Source of the DNA: JAMHWF01 sp035911095 | Lineage (GTDB): Bacteria > Pseudomonadota > Gammaproteobacteria > Burkholderiales > Burkholderiaceae_C | Direction: 5' to 3' | Assembly (NCBI GenBank): GCA_035911095.1 | Contig: JAMHWF010000095.1 | Location: forward strand, 1-64,000 | Length of the DNA stretch: 64,000 nucleotides | Made by a program: the position numbers and the translations under genes | In this document: one piece after another, positions 38,158-46,447 of the stretch | Layout of the letters: the number at the start of each line of letters is the position of its first letter | How positions within the stretch are numbered: position 1 is the stretch's first letter | Notes under the pieces: generated by a model | Databases searched by the model: none | What the model was told of the DNA's origin: nothing | The model's input: only the letters and a program-made list of their open reading frames with translations

Positions 38158-38364
38158 ACGCGGCGCTGCCGCCTGCCACAACGGGCTGAGCCCGTGGCAA
38201 CCTGCCTCGGGGCTTCCCCCAGGCGGCGGCCCTGGGCAGACCCTCGCCACCCTTCCGGCCACCCCGCCCGCTGGGGACACGCCGCGATGACACCCGTCCC
38301 TACAGTGACCCCAGATCGCAGATGTCCTGCGGTCGCGAGACGTCAGTCGAAGGGAACCCACCTC

Positions 38365-38730
38365 ATGTTCAAGAAGTTCATCGCCATCGTGGCCACGGTC
38401 CTCACGACCACCGTCGCCTCCGCCGCCGTCGACCTCAACAAGGCCACCCAGGCCGAGCTCGAGAGCGTCAAGGGCATCGGCCCGAGCCTGTCGACGCGCA
38501 TCCTGGACGAGCGCAAGAAGGGCGACTTCAAGGACTGGAGCGACCTCGTCGTGCGCGTCAAGGGCATTGGCGAAGGCAACGCGACCCGCTTCTCGGACGC
38601 CGGCCTGCTTGTCAACGGCGCGGGCTACAAGGCCACCGCAGCGGCACCGAAGGTGGAGGCCAAGCCCGCTGCCGCCAAGACCGCCCCGCCGGCGGCGAAG
38701 CCCGAGGCGAAGGCGGACGCACGCAAGTGA
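38365..38730 (+). CDS. comEA: ComEA-like helix-hairpin-helix DNA-binding protein
   Basis: A 121-residue exported protein. The signal peptide (about 1-21, MFKKFIAIVATVLTTTVASA) is followed by two helix-hairpin-helix motifs (about 22-90: VDLNKATQAELESVKGIGPS; FKDWSDLVVRVKGIGEGNA) and an Ala/Lys/Pro-rich tail. ComEA binds incoming DNA in the periplasm during natural transformation. Small proteins of this form are common in Burkholderiales and may serve DNA uptake, but no competence genes are near. ATG 38365 is chosen from the signal peptide; AAGGGAACC lies upstream. Confidence 0.85.
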   Translation: MFKKFIAIVATVLTTTVASAAVDLNKATQAELESVKGIGPSLSTRILDERKKGDFKDWSDLVVRVKGIGEGNATRFSDAGLLVNGAGYKATAAAPKVEAKPAAAKTAPPAAKPEAKADARK

Positions 38731-38843
38731 ACGGCTGAGCCCGCCCGGGCGCGGCTCCTCGTCCGCGCGCGCCGTCAGCACGGAACCCCCGTACAGCCTG
38801 GCGTCGCGCGGTCGGAAGGGCGCGGCGGCGCGGCCGCCATGCC

Positions 38844-41800
38844 TCAGGCTTCGTTCGAATAGACCACCAGCGCCTGGCCGTGCGAATCGACGCGCCAGCG
38901 CGCCAGGGCCAGGTCGCTCGGATAGAAGCGGCTGTCCTCACCCAGGTCGAGTTCCGCACTCGCCAGGTCGCGCTGGAGCAGCAGCCGCACCGGCAGGCCC
39001 TGCAAGGACTCGCCGTGCTCGGTCGAGACACGTCGCGGCGGGAAGTCCTGCAGCAACCGGGCCACCGGGGGCGTGTGACCATTGACCGCGACGCGCAGGA
39101 AGCGCCCGAAGCGGCAGCGTGCCGTCGGCAAGTCCCAGATCTGCTGCACGTTGAGCCGCAACCCGCCGCCGAAGCGGTCCGGCTGCACCCGGCCCTGCAC
39201 GATCAGCAATTCGTCGTCGACCAGCAGGCTGCGGCAGGCGTCGAGCAGTTCCTCGTTCGCGACCGCGTCGATCGGCTCGCTCTTGTCGTCGAGCTTGAAG
39301 ATCGCGACGCGGCCGCGCTGCCCGTTGACGATGCGCAGGTCGCTGACGATGCCGGCCAGCAGCTGCGGCTCGCGGCTGTCGGTCAAGTCGGCGATGCGCC
39401 GGCGCGCGAACTGGCGCACCTCACTCTCGACCTGGTCGAACAGGTGCCCCGAGAGGTAGAAGCCGAGCGCGGTCTTTTCCAGCGTCAACCGTTCCTTCAC
39501 GTCCCAGACCGGCGCCTCGACCAGCGCCGGCTCCTGCGTCGACGCGGCGTGCGAATCGGCAAAGTCGAAGAGGCCGCCCTGGTCGGCATGCGCCGCCTGG
39601 CTGTCGGCGAACTCGAAGGCCAGGCCGATGCTCGCCAGCAGCGCGCTGCGACGCGGCTCCAGCGCATCGAAGGCACCGGCCTTCACCAATGCCTCGACTG
39701 CGCGCTTGTTCAAGCGCGTGCGGTCGACGCGGGCGCAAAAGTCGAACAGCGAGCGAAACGGGCCGCCGGCCTCGCGCGCCGCGACGATGGCCTCGATCGC
39801 GCCCTGGCCCGTGCCCTTGATCGCGCCGAGGCCGTACGCGATACGCCGGTCCTCGACAGGCTCGAAGCGGTAGACGCCGCGGTTCACGTCCGGCGGGTCG
39901 AAGACGATGCCGAACTTCTTCGCGTCCTGCAGCAGCACGCGCAGCTTGTCGGTGTCGTCCAGCTCGATCGTCATGTTCGCGGCGAAGAACTCCGCCGCGT
40001 GGTGCACCTTGACCCAGGCCGTGTGATACGCCAGCAGCGCATAGGCCGCGGCATGGCTCTTGTTGAAGCCATAGCCGGCGAACTTCTCCATCAGGTCGAA
40101 GACCTCGTCGGCCGTCTTCGCGTCGATGTCCTTCGCGGCCGCGCCCTCGCGGAAGATGTCCCGGTGCTTGGCCATCTCCTCGGGCTTCTTCTTGCCCATC
40201 GCGCGGCGCAGCAGGTCGGCGCCGCCGAGCGAGTAGCCGCCCAGCACCTGCGCCGTCTGCATCACCTGTTCCTGGTAGATCATGACGCCGTAGGTCTCGG
40301 CCAGCACTTCCTCGAGCAGCGGGTGCGGGTAGCTCACCTCCTCGCGGCCGTGCTTGCGCGCGCAGAAGCTCGGGATCAGGTCCATCGGCCCCGGCCGGTA
40401 CAGCGCGACCAACGCGATGATGTCTTCGAACACGCTCGGCCGCGCATCGCGCAGCATGCGCTGCATGCCCGGCGATTCGAACTGGAACACCGCCTCGGTC
40501 AGGCCTTCTGAGAAGAGCTTGAAAACCGCCGGGTCGTCGAGCGGCAGGTCCTCGTAGGCGAAGCCCTGGCGCTTCGGGTGTCGCGCGACGATGAAGTCCT
40601 TGGCGAGTTCGAGGATCGTCAGCGTCGCGAGGCCCAGGAAGTCGAACTTGACGAGGCCGATCGCCTCGACGTCGTCCTTGTCGAACTGGCTCACCGCGCT
40701 GTCGCTGCCCGGCTGCTGGTACAGCGGGCAGAAGTCGGTGATGTGCCCGGGCGCGATCAACACGCCCCCGGCGTGCATGCCGACGTTGCGCACCAGGCCC
40801 TCGCAGCGCGTGGCCAACTCGAGCAGCGAGGCGACTTCTTCCTCGGCCGCCTCGCGCTGGTTGAGTTCGGGCGCCTCCTTGCGCGCGTAGATCAGACCCG
40901 GGTCGGGGCGTTCGGGAACCTTGGCCAGCGTCACCGTCTTGCCCGGCGGCGCGGGGATCAGCTTGGCGATGCTGTCGACATGGCCGTAGCCCATGCCGAG
41001 CACGCGCCCCACGTCGCGCAGCGCCGCCTTGGCCGCCATCGTGCCGAAGGTCGCGATCTGGCTCACCGCGTCGCGGCCGTACTTGGCCTTCACGTAGTCG
41101 ATCACGCGGTCGCGATTGCCCTGGCAGAAGTCGATGTCGAAGTCCGGCATCGACACCCGCTCGGGGTTCAGGAAGCGCTCGAACAGCAGGTGGTAGCGCA
41201 GCGGGTCGAGGTCGGTGATCGACAGCGCGTAGGCCACCAACGAGCCCGCGCCTGAGCCGCGCCCCGGCCCCACCGGGCAGCCGTTGGCCTTGGCCCAGGT
41301 GATGAAGTCCGAGACGATCAGGAAGTAGCCCGGGAAGCCCATCTTCAGGATCGTCTCGAGCTCGAAGGCGAGGCGCTCCTGATAGCGCGGGCGTTCGCGC
41401 TCGCGCTGCGCCGCGTCCGGATAGAGCTTCGCCAGGCGAAGTTCCAGCCCCTCCTGCGAGGCGACGCGCAGGTAGCGGTCGATCGGCATGGGCGTGCCGT
41501 CGTCCTGCAGCGGAGTCGGGAAGTCCGGCAGTTGCGGCTTGCCGAGGACGAGGCGCAGGTTGCAGCGCCTGGCGATCTCGACCGCGTTCATCAGCGCCGA
41601 CGGCAGGTCGGCGAACAGCGCCTCCATCTGCGCCTGCGTCTTGAAGTACTGCTCGCGCGTGAAGCGCTTGATGCGCCGCGGGTTGGCCAGGGTCTCGCCC
41701 TCGGCGACGCAGACGCGCGCCTCGTGCGCCTCGAAGTCGTCCGGCTCGACGAATTGCACCGGATGCGTCGCGACGACCGGCAGGCCGAGCGCCGCCGCCA

Positions 41801-42353
41801 GCGGCACCGCGGCGCGCACATGAGCTTCGTGCTGCGGCAGTCCGGCGCGCTGCAGCTCGACGTAGAAGCGGCGCGGGAACAGCGCCGCGAGCCGCTGGGC
41901 GGTCGCCTCCGCCCGCCGCGTGTCGCCGGCGAGCAGGGCCTGGCCGAGCGCGCCGAGGTCACCGCCTGACAGCGCGATCAGGCCATCTGACCGCTCGGCG
42001 AGCCAGTCCCAGCGCAGCTGCGCCTGGGTGCGCTGCACGTTGCGCGTCCAGGCCAGCGCCAGCAGCTCGGACAGATGCAGGTAGCCCCGCTCGTCCTGCG
42101 CCAACAGCAGCAGCCGCGAGGGCTGCTTCTCGCCCTCCAGCGGCTCCATCCAGACGTCCGCGCCGAGGATCGGCTTGACGCCCTTTCCGCGCGCGGCCTT
42201 GTAGAACTTGACCCCGCCGAACAGGTTGTTGACGTCGGTGATCGCGCAGGCGCCCTGCCCGTCCGCGCGCGCCGCGGCGACCGCGTCATCGACGCGCAGG
42301 GTGCCGTCGACGACGGAATATTCAGTGTGGGTCCGCAGGTGAACGAAGGGCAT
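38844..42353 (-). CDS. dnaE: DNA polymerase III alpha subunit
   Basis: Replicative polymerase catalytic subunit; 1169 residues (E. coli 1160). The N-terminal PHP domain begins FVHLRTHTEYSVVDGTLRVD. The palm acidic triad is in SMPDFDIDFCQGNRD with a further Asp downstream. Also seen are GPGRGSGAGSLVAYAL, the fingers (GGADLLRRAMGKKK), the tandem HhH (YGLGAIKGTGQGAIEAI) and the OB domain (LLAGIVSDLRIVNGQRGRVA). The ATG at 42353 gives the family N-terminus MPFVHLRTH; an in-frame TTG at 42359 would add two residues. TACAAT ends 7 nt before the ATG and there is no ribosome site. It is divergent from trhO. Confidence 0.97.
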   Translation of the reverse strand: MPFVHLRTHTEYSVVDGTLRVDDAVAAARADGQGACAITDVNNLFGGVKFYKAARGKGVKPILGADVWMEPLEGEKQPSRLLLLAQDERGYLHLSELLALAWTRNVQRTQAQLRWDWLAERSDGLIALSGGDLGALGQALLAGDTRRAEATAQRLAALFPRRFYVELQRAGLPQHEAHVRAAVPLAAALGLPVVATHPVQFVEPDDFEAHEARVCVAEGETLANPRRIKRFTREQYFKTQAQMEALFADLPSALMNAVEIARRCNLRLVLGKPQLPDFPTPLQDDGTPMPIDRYLRVASQEGLELRLAKLYPDAAQRERERPRYQERLAFELETILKMGFPGYFLIVSDFITWAKANGCPVGPGRGSGAGSLVAYALSITDLDPLRYHLLFERFLNPERVSMPDFDIDFCQGNRDRVIDYVKAKYGRDAVSQIATFGTMAAKAALRDVGRVLGMGYGHVDSIAKLIPAPPGKTVTLAKVPERPDPGLIYARKEAPELNQREAAEEEVASLLELATRCEGLVRNVGMHAGGVLIAPGHITDFCPLYQQPGSDSAVSQFDKDDVEAIGLVKFDFLGLATLTILELAKDFIVARHPKRQGFAYEDLPLDDPAVFKLFSEGLTEAVFQFESPGMQRMLRDARPSVFEDIIALVALYRPGPMDLIPSFCARKHGREEVSYPHPLLEEVLAETYGVMIYQEQVMQTAQVLGGYSLGGADLLRRAMGKKKPEEMAKHRDIFREGAAAKDIDAKTADEVFDLMEKFAGYGFNKSHAAAYALLAYHTAWVKVHHAAEFFAANMTIELDDTDKLRVLLQDAKKFGIVFDPPDVNRGVYRFEPVEDRRIAYGLGAIKGTGQGAIEAIVAAREAGGPFRSLFDFCARVDRTRLNKRAVEALVKAGAFDALEPRRSALLASIGLAFEFADSQAAHADQGGLFDFADSHAASTQEPALVEAPVWDVKERLTLEKTALGFYLSGHLFDQVESEVRQFARRRIADLTDSREPQLLAGIVSDLRIVNGQRGRVAIFKLDDKSEPIDAVANEELLDACRSLLVDDELLIVQGRVQPDRFGGGLRLNVQQIWDLPTARCRFGRFLRVAVNGHTPPVARLLQDFPPRRVSTEHGESLQGLPVRLLLQRDLASAELDLGEDSRFYPSDLALARWRVDSHGQALVVYSNEA

Positions 42354-42360
42354 GGGCAAG

Positions 42361-42433
42361 ATTGTAGGAAGGCACCGCGCGCGGCGGCTTCCGCCGCGGC
42401 GCTCCCGGCGGCAACGACCTTGCTGCCTAGAAT
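42361..42433. promoter_or_regulatory. Divergent dnaE and trhO -10 boxes, each 7 nt from a start codon
   Basis: TACAAT on the minus strand (42361-42366) ends 7 nt before the dnaE ATG. TAGAAT on the plus strand (42428-42433) ends 7 nt before the trhO GTG. The 87-bp gap between the two starts holds both, and neither gene has a Shine-Dalgarno sequence. -35 elements are not recognisable for either. Confidence 0.5.
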
Positions 42434-42440
42434 CGTCGGG

Positions 42441-43232
42441 GTGAATCCCGCGTCGTCTTCATCCTCCGCGCCCGGGCCTCGGGCCGGGGCGGTCCTCAAC
42501 ATCAGCGGCTACCGCTTCGTCGAGATCGACGAACCCGAGGCGCTGCGCGACCGGCTGCAAACCGCCGCGGCCGCCGCTGCACTGCGCGGCACGATCCTCA
42601 TCGCGCACGAGGGGCTGAACCTGAGCCTCGCCGGCGCGCCGGCCCCGTTGCGCCGCTTCGTCGACGCGTTGCGCGCGGATGCGCGCTTCGCCTCGCTCGA
42701 CATCAAGGAGAGCTGGAGCGACACCCTGCCCTTCGCCCGCCTCAAGGTCAAGTGCAAGCGCGAGATCATCCGCATGGACCGCCCGGCGATCCGTCCGCAG
42801 GCCGGCCGCGCACCTTCGGTGTCGCCGGACACGCTCGCACGCTGGCTCGACCGCGGCTGCGACGACGAAGGACGCCCGCTCGCGCTGCTGGACACGCGCA
42901 ACGCCTTCGAGGTCAACGCCGGACGCTTCGAAGGGGCGCTCGACTGGCGCCTCGCGCGCTTCGGTGACTTCCCTGACGCCTTCGCCGCCGCGCGCGCATC
43001 GCTCGCCGGCAAGACCGTCGTCAGCTACTGCACCGGCGGCATCCGCTGCGAGAAGGCCGCGCTGCTGATGCGCGCCGAAGGATTCGGGCCGGTGCTGCAG
43101 CTCGAGGGCGGCATCCTGCGCTACCTCGAGCAACAGGGCACGCGCCACTGGCAGGGCCGCTGCGTGGTGTTCGACGAGCGCGGCTCGCTCGATGCGAGGC
43201 TGGCGCCGCCGCCCGCCGCCTCAGTGCCATGA
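42441..43232 (+). CDS. trhO: tRNA uridine(34) hydroxylase TrhO (rhodanese-like, UPF0176)
   Basis: Oxygen-dependent hydroxylation of U34 in tRNA, a step toward cmo5U or mo5U. It is 263 residues. An N-terminal ferredoxin-like domain (about 15-110: NISGYRFVEIDEPEALRDRL; GTILIAHEGLNLSLAG) is followed by a rhodanese domain (about 130-240) with catalytic Cys in VVSYCTGGIRCEKAALLM. The start GTG at 42441 (VNPASSSSS) is chosen from its place just after TAGAAT and the conserved domain start near residue 18. Its stop overlaps the ATG of the next gene (ATGA). Confidence 0.93.
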   Translation: MNPASSSSSAPGPRAGAVLNISGYRFVEIDEPEALRDRLQTAAAAAALRGTILIAHEGLNLSLAGAPAPLRRFVDALRADARFASLDIKESWSDTLPFARLKVKCKREIIRMDRPAIRPQAGRAPSVSPDTLARWLDRGCDDEGRPLALLDTRNAFEVNAGRFEGALDWRLARFGDFPDAFAAARASLAGKTVVSYCTGGIRCEKAALLMRAEGFGPVLQLEGGILRYLEQQGTRHWQGRCVVFDERGSLDARLAPPPAASVP

Positions 43233-43582
43233 ACTGCCGCCCGGGCTGCGGCGCCTGCTGCATCGCGCCGTCGATCTCGAGCCCCATCCCGGGCATGCCG
43301 GGCGGCAAGCCGGCGGGCGTGCGCTGCATCCAGCTCGACGAGGCGTCACGCTGCCGGCTGTTCGGCCTTCCGGGGCGCCCCTCGGTCTGCGCGTCGCTGC
43401 AGCCCAGTGCCGCGATGTGCGGCGACCGCCGCGAGGACGCGCTGCACTGGCTGGACCGACTGGAAGCGCAGACCCAGCCGGCCCAGACTGCGCGGCAGCA
43501 CGGTTCTGCGGACCCTGCCGGCTGCATCGCTCAGTCGTCCCCGCGCAGCACCTCGTTCATCTCCGAGCGGAACTCGCGCTGA
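43229..43582 (+). CDS. YkgJ-family cysteine-cluster protein
   Basis: A 117-residue protein of the YkgJ/CxxCxxCC family, which is thought to bind zinc or an iron cluster. The N-terminal motif CRPGCGACC (residues 3-11) is followed by Cys33 (VRCIQ), Cys42 (SRCRLFG), Cys54 (VCASL) and Cys64 (MCGDR). Function is unknown. The ATG overlaps the trhO stop by 4 nt, suggesting a shared role or shared expression in tRNA modification (inference). The last 52 bp overlap the converging DUF599 gene tail to tail. The final 30 residues lack the cysteine pattern and may be a read-on of the frame. Confidence 0.82.
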   Translation: MNCRPGCGACCIAPSISSPIPGMPGGKPAGVRCIQLDEASRCRLFGLPGRPSVCASLQPSAAMCGDRREDALHWLDRLEAQTQPAQTARQHGSADPAGCIAQSSPRSTSFISERNSR

Positions 43583-44247
43583 TAGAGCACCGCGACGACG
43601 ATCGCGGTCGCGATGACGAAGACCAGCGGCGAGAAGAACCAGCCGATCGCCGCGAAGGCCATGTAGTAGGCCCGCAGCCCCGCGTTGAACGCCTCGGCCG
43701 CGAGCCCCATCGCGCGGCCGGCGCGGTCGGCGAAGGCCAGGCGCACCCGCTCGTCCAGTTCGTCGAAGCGCTTGGACTCCGGCGCCGAGGCGACGAGCAG
43801 CGCGCCGAAGCTGTACTGCCGCAGGCTCCAGGTGAAGCGGAAGAAGGCATAGATGAAGACCACCAGCAACACGATGATCTTGAGGTCGAAGACCAGCACC
43901 GAGGTGCGCGCGGCGAAGGGAAGCTCGCTGACGAAGCCGGTCACCTTCTCGGTCGTGCCGAGCACGGCGAGCAGGCCGCCGATGATCAGGATCGTCGTCG
44001 AGGCGAAGAAGGTGGTGCTCGACGACAGGTTCTGCACCACGACGCCGTCCACCACGCGCACCTCGCGGTAGGTCGCCTGCAGCATCCACTCGCGGCGGAT
44101 ACGGTTGGTGGCTGCCAGCAGCGAGAGCTCGGACTTCGAGCGCCGGTGCGCGAACGAGGCGTACCCCACCCAGGCGCAGACGAAGCAGGCAAGCGCCGCC
44201 CAGTCCGACCACGGCAGCAGCGTGAAGACGGTGGGCAGCGGGTTCAC
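43531..44247 (-). CDS. DUF599-family integral membrane protein
   Basis: A 238-residue protein with about four membrane helices: near residues 10-28 (WSDWAALACFVCAWVGYASF), 75-95, 115-136 (VLVFDLKIIVLLVVFIYAFF) and 195-220. The conserved DUF599 centre (MLQATYREVRVVDGVVVQNL; SSTTFFASTTILIIGGLLAV) is plain. No function is known for the family. It starts at GTG 44247 with TACAGT ending 6 nt upstream and no ribosome site. It converges on and overlaps the YkgJ gene. Confidence 0.85.
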   Translation of the reverse strand: MNPLPTVFTLLPWSDWAALACFVCAWVGYASFAHRRSKSELSLLAATNRIRREWMLQATYREVRVVDGVVVQNLSSSTTFFASTTILIIGGLLAVLGTTEKVTGFVSELPFAARTSVLVFDLKIIVLLVVFIYAFFRFTWSLRQYSFGALLVASAPESKRFDELDERVRLAFADRAGRAMGLAAEAFNAGLRAYYMAFAAIGWFFSPLVFVIATAIVVAVLYQREFRSEMNEVLRGDD

Positions 44248-44352
44248 GCCGCCACTGTAGCCCGCCGGCGCACACGTCCGATGACGGGGCGGGCGAAGAA
44301 GGCCCGATGAGCCCGGCGGCGAGGCACGGCTGGCGGGCCCGGGAGCCCGGGC

Positions 44353-44943
44353 TCAGCGGCCGCGCAGCGCCTCGGCCGTCTGCAGCGTCGTGCGCACCAG
44401 CGCCTCGAGCGAGGCCTGCTGACCGGGGTCGACCAGCCGGCCCTGGGGGTCGAACGCCTCGTGTGCGCGCGGCACCGAGAGCGTGGCCGGCACGACGAAC
44501 ATGGCAAGCGACATCGACAGGAAGCCGCGCAGCGCCATCAGGCTGCGCAAGCCGCCGAGCGCCCCCGGCGAGGCGCTCAGCATGCCGGCGACGGTGCCGT
44601 TCATCGCCGCCATGCCCGAGGGCAGCTCGCCTTCGGCCTTGACGCGCGAGGTCCAGTCCAGCGCATTGACGAGCAACGGCGGCACGAAGCTGTTGTATTC
44701 CGGCGAGGAGACGAGCAGCGCGTCGTGCGCGGCGAACAGGCGCCGCAGCTCGAGCGCGCCTTCGGGCATGCCCTGTGCCTCGACGTCGGCGTCGTACAGC
44801 GGCAAAGCCAAGGCCCGCAAGTCGACCTGGGTCACCTGCGCGCCCTGCTCGCGCGCCACCGCGGCCGCGGTGGTCGCGAGCTTCGTGTTGAGCGAACCGG
44901 TACGGGCGCTGCCGGCGGTGACGAGCAGTCGGACACCTTCCAT
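44353..44943 (-). CDS. NAD(P)H-dependent FMN reductase
   Basis: A 196-residue flavodoxin-fold quinone/FMN reductase of the SsuE/ArsH/chromate-reductase type. It shows the phosphate-binding loop LVTAGSARTGSLNTKLA near the N-terminus, the flavin loop LLVSSPEYNSFVPPLLVNAL and ASPGALGGLRSL. It probably reduces quinones or electrophiles with NADPH (family knowledge). ATG 44943 is chosen because AAGGAG lies 5-6 nt upstream. It is the third gene of a pirin-WrbA-FMN reductase run that faces a LysR regulator. Confidence 0.87.
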   Translation of the reverse strand: MEGVRLLVTAGSARTGSLNTKLATTAAAVAREQGAQVTQVDLRALALPLYDADVEAQGMPEGALELRRLFAAHDALLVSSPEYNSFVPPLLVNALDWTSRVKAEGELPSGMAAMNGTVAGMLSASPGALGGLRSLMALRGFLSMSLAMFVVPATLSVPRAHEAFDPQGRLVDPGQQASLEALVRTTLQTAEALRGR

Positions 44944-44977
44944 CGTGGGCTCCTTCAAGGCTGAGAGTGGCGTCGGC

Positions 44978-45532
44978 TCACTTGCCGACGGCGTGCAGGG
45001 CCTCGACGATGCGCTCGCCGAAGGCCCTCGCGGTGGCCAGGTCGCCTGGCACCATCTCGTCGGTCGAGGCGTCCGAAGGCGTCGTGGCGAGGAGGCCGGC
45101 GTAGCCGCCGAGGTGGTTCAGGTCGTCGCGCGTATGCGCCTTCGCGTTAGACGGGTGCATGCCGGTGCCGACCCAGAACATGCCGTGCTGCTGCGACAGC
45201 GTGAACAGGTAGGTGATGGTCGAGCCCTTGTCGCCGTTCAGCGTCGCCGAGTTCGTGAAGCCGGCGGCCAGCTTGTTGCGCCAAGCCTTCACGAACCAGG
45301 GCTTGCTCGAGGCGTCTGCGAACTTCTTGAACTGCCAGCTGACGCTGCCCATGTAGGTCGGCGACCCGAAAACGATCGCGTCGGCCGCGGCGAGTTGCTC
45401 CCAGCCGCCGGCGGGCAGGTTGCCTTCGGCGTCGATCTCGAGCAGCGCGCCGCCCGAGCCTTCGGCGACGGCTTCGGCGACCTTCCGGGTGTGGCCGTAG
45501 CCGCTGTGGTAGACGATGACGATCTGGGCCAT
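44978..45532 (-). CDS. WrbA-like flavodoxin-family NAD(P)H oxidoreductase
   Basis: A 184-residue flavodoxin-fold protein. The FMN phosphate loop is IVYHSGYGHTRKVAEAVAEG, the isoalloxazine loop FGSPTYMGSVSWQFKKFADA, and a third contact is HPSNAKAHTRDDLNHLGGYA. It is close to WrbA, an NAD(P)H:quinone reductase, though shorter (E. coli WrbA 198). AAGGAAA precedes the ATG. It sits between the pirin and FMN reductase genes on the same strand, with 102 and 34 bp gaps. Confidence 0.87.
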   Translation of the reverse strand: MAQIVIVYHSGYGHTRKVAEAVAEGSGGALLEIDAEGNLPAGGWEQLAAADAIVFGSPTYMGSVSWQFKKFADASSKPWFVKAWRNKLAAGFTNSATLNGDKGSTITYLFTLSQQHGMFWVGTGMHPSNAKAHTRDDLNHLGGYAGLLATTPSDASTDEMVPGDLATARAFGERIVEALHAVGK

Positions 45533-45634
45533 ACGGCGTTTCCTTGTCTCGGTGATGAGGATAGCGGGAGCCGGTCGGTGCCCCGTGACGACACGCCCGT
45601 CCGGCGCGTCTTCACCAGGTCGCGCCGGCAGCGG

Positions 45635-46333
45635 TCAGGGCAGGTCGAACACGAGCAGCTCGGCGTCGCGGCCGTTCGCGATCTCGATCGACGGCTCGCC
45701 TTCGACCCGCAGCGCGTCACCGGCCTGCAGCGGCTGGCCGTTGACCTCGGCGCTGCCGCGCGCCAGGTGGACGTAGGCGCGACGGCCGGGGCGCAGCGAC
45801 AAGCGAGCCGACTCGCCGCCATCGAAGGCGCCCATGTACAGCGCCGCGTCGGCATGGATCGACACCGAGCCTTCGTGGCCGTCGGGGCTCGCGACGAGGC
45901 GCAGACGGCCGCGCTTCTCGTGGCCGGCAAAGGCCTTCTGCTCGTAGCCGGGCGCGATGCCGCGCTCGCTCGGCTCCAGCCAGATCTGCAGGAAGTGCGT
46001 CGGCCGCTCCTTCGAGTCGTTGTACTCGCTGTGCAGGATGCCCCGGCCGGCGCTCATGCGCTGGACCTCGCCGGGCAGGATCGCGGCGCCGTTGCCGATG
46101 CTGTCGCGGTGCGCGAGCGCGCCATCGAGCACCACGCTGACGATCTCCATGTCGCGGTGCCCGTGGGTGCCGAAGCCGGTGCCGGGCGCGATGCGGTCCT
46201 CGTTGAGCACGCGCAGGTTGGAGAAGCCCATCTGGGCCGGGTCGTAGTAGTCGGCAAAGGAGAAGCTGTGGAAGCTCTTCAGCCAGCCGTGGTCGGCATA
46301 GCCTCGGTCACTGGAGCGGCGCAGGGTCAGCAT
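45635..46333 (-). CDS. Pirin-family bicupin protein
   Basis: A 232-residue YhhW-type pirin. The N-terminal cupin holds the metal ligands in GTHGHRDMEIVSVVLDG and GRGILHSEYNDS (three His and one Glu). It is preceded by HSFSFADYYDPAQMGFSNLRV. A second, degenerate cupin occupies about 130-232. Pirins of this type can act as quercetin 2,3-dioxygenases or as redox-sensing cofactors. The activity here is not certain. It is the first gene of the pirin-WrbA-reductase run and divergent from a LysR gene, 114 bp apart, which suggests LysR control. Confidence 0.9.
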   Translation of the reverse strand: MLTLRRSSDRGYADHGWLKSFHSFSFADYYDPAQMGFSNLRVLNEDRIAPGTGFGTHGHRDMEIVSVVLDGALAHRDSIGNGAAILPGEVQRMSAGRGILHSEYNDSKERPTHFLQIWLEPSERGIAPGYEQKAFAGHEKRGRLRLVASPDGHEGSVSIHADAALYMGAFDGGESARLSLRPGRRAYVHLARGSAEVNGQPLQAGDALRVEGEPSIEIANGRDAELLVFDLP

Positions 46334-46395
46334 GGTTCGAATCCTCGTGTGAAGAAGACTCTAGGCCTCGCGGCGCGTCCGCTTGCGGCGCGGGC

Positions 46396-46412
46396 TTGAT
46401 GGCATCATTCAA
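46396..46412 (+). promoter_or_regulatory. Candidate LysR operator between pirin and lysR
   Basis: TTGATGGCATCATTCAA is a near-palindrome (TTGA-TG...CA-TTCAA) of the T-N11-A type bound by LysR proteins, in the 114-bp divergent gap and 35 bp before the LysR ATG. A TAGAGT -10-like box for pirin lies about 40 bp to the left. Confidence 0.45.
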
Positions 46413-46447
46413 AGCCCTTGAACCGCACGCCTCGTGCCCCGTCCGCC

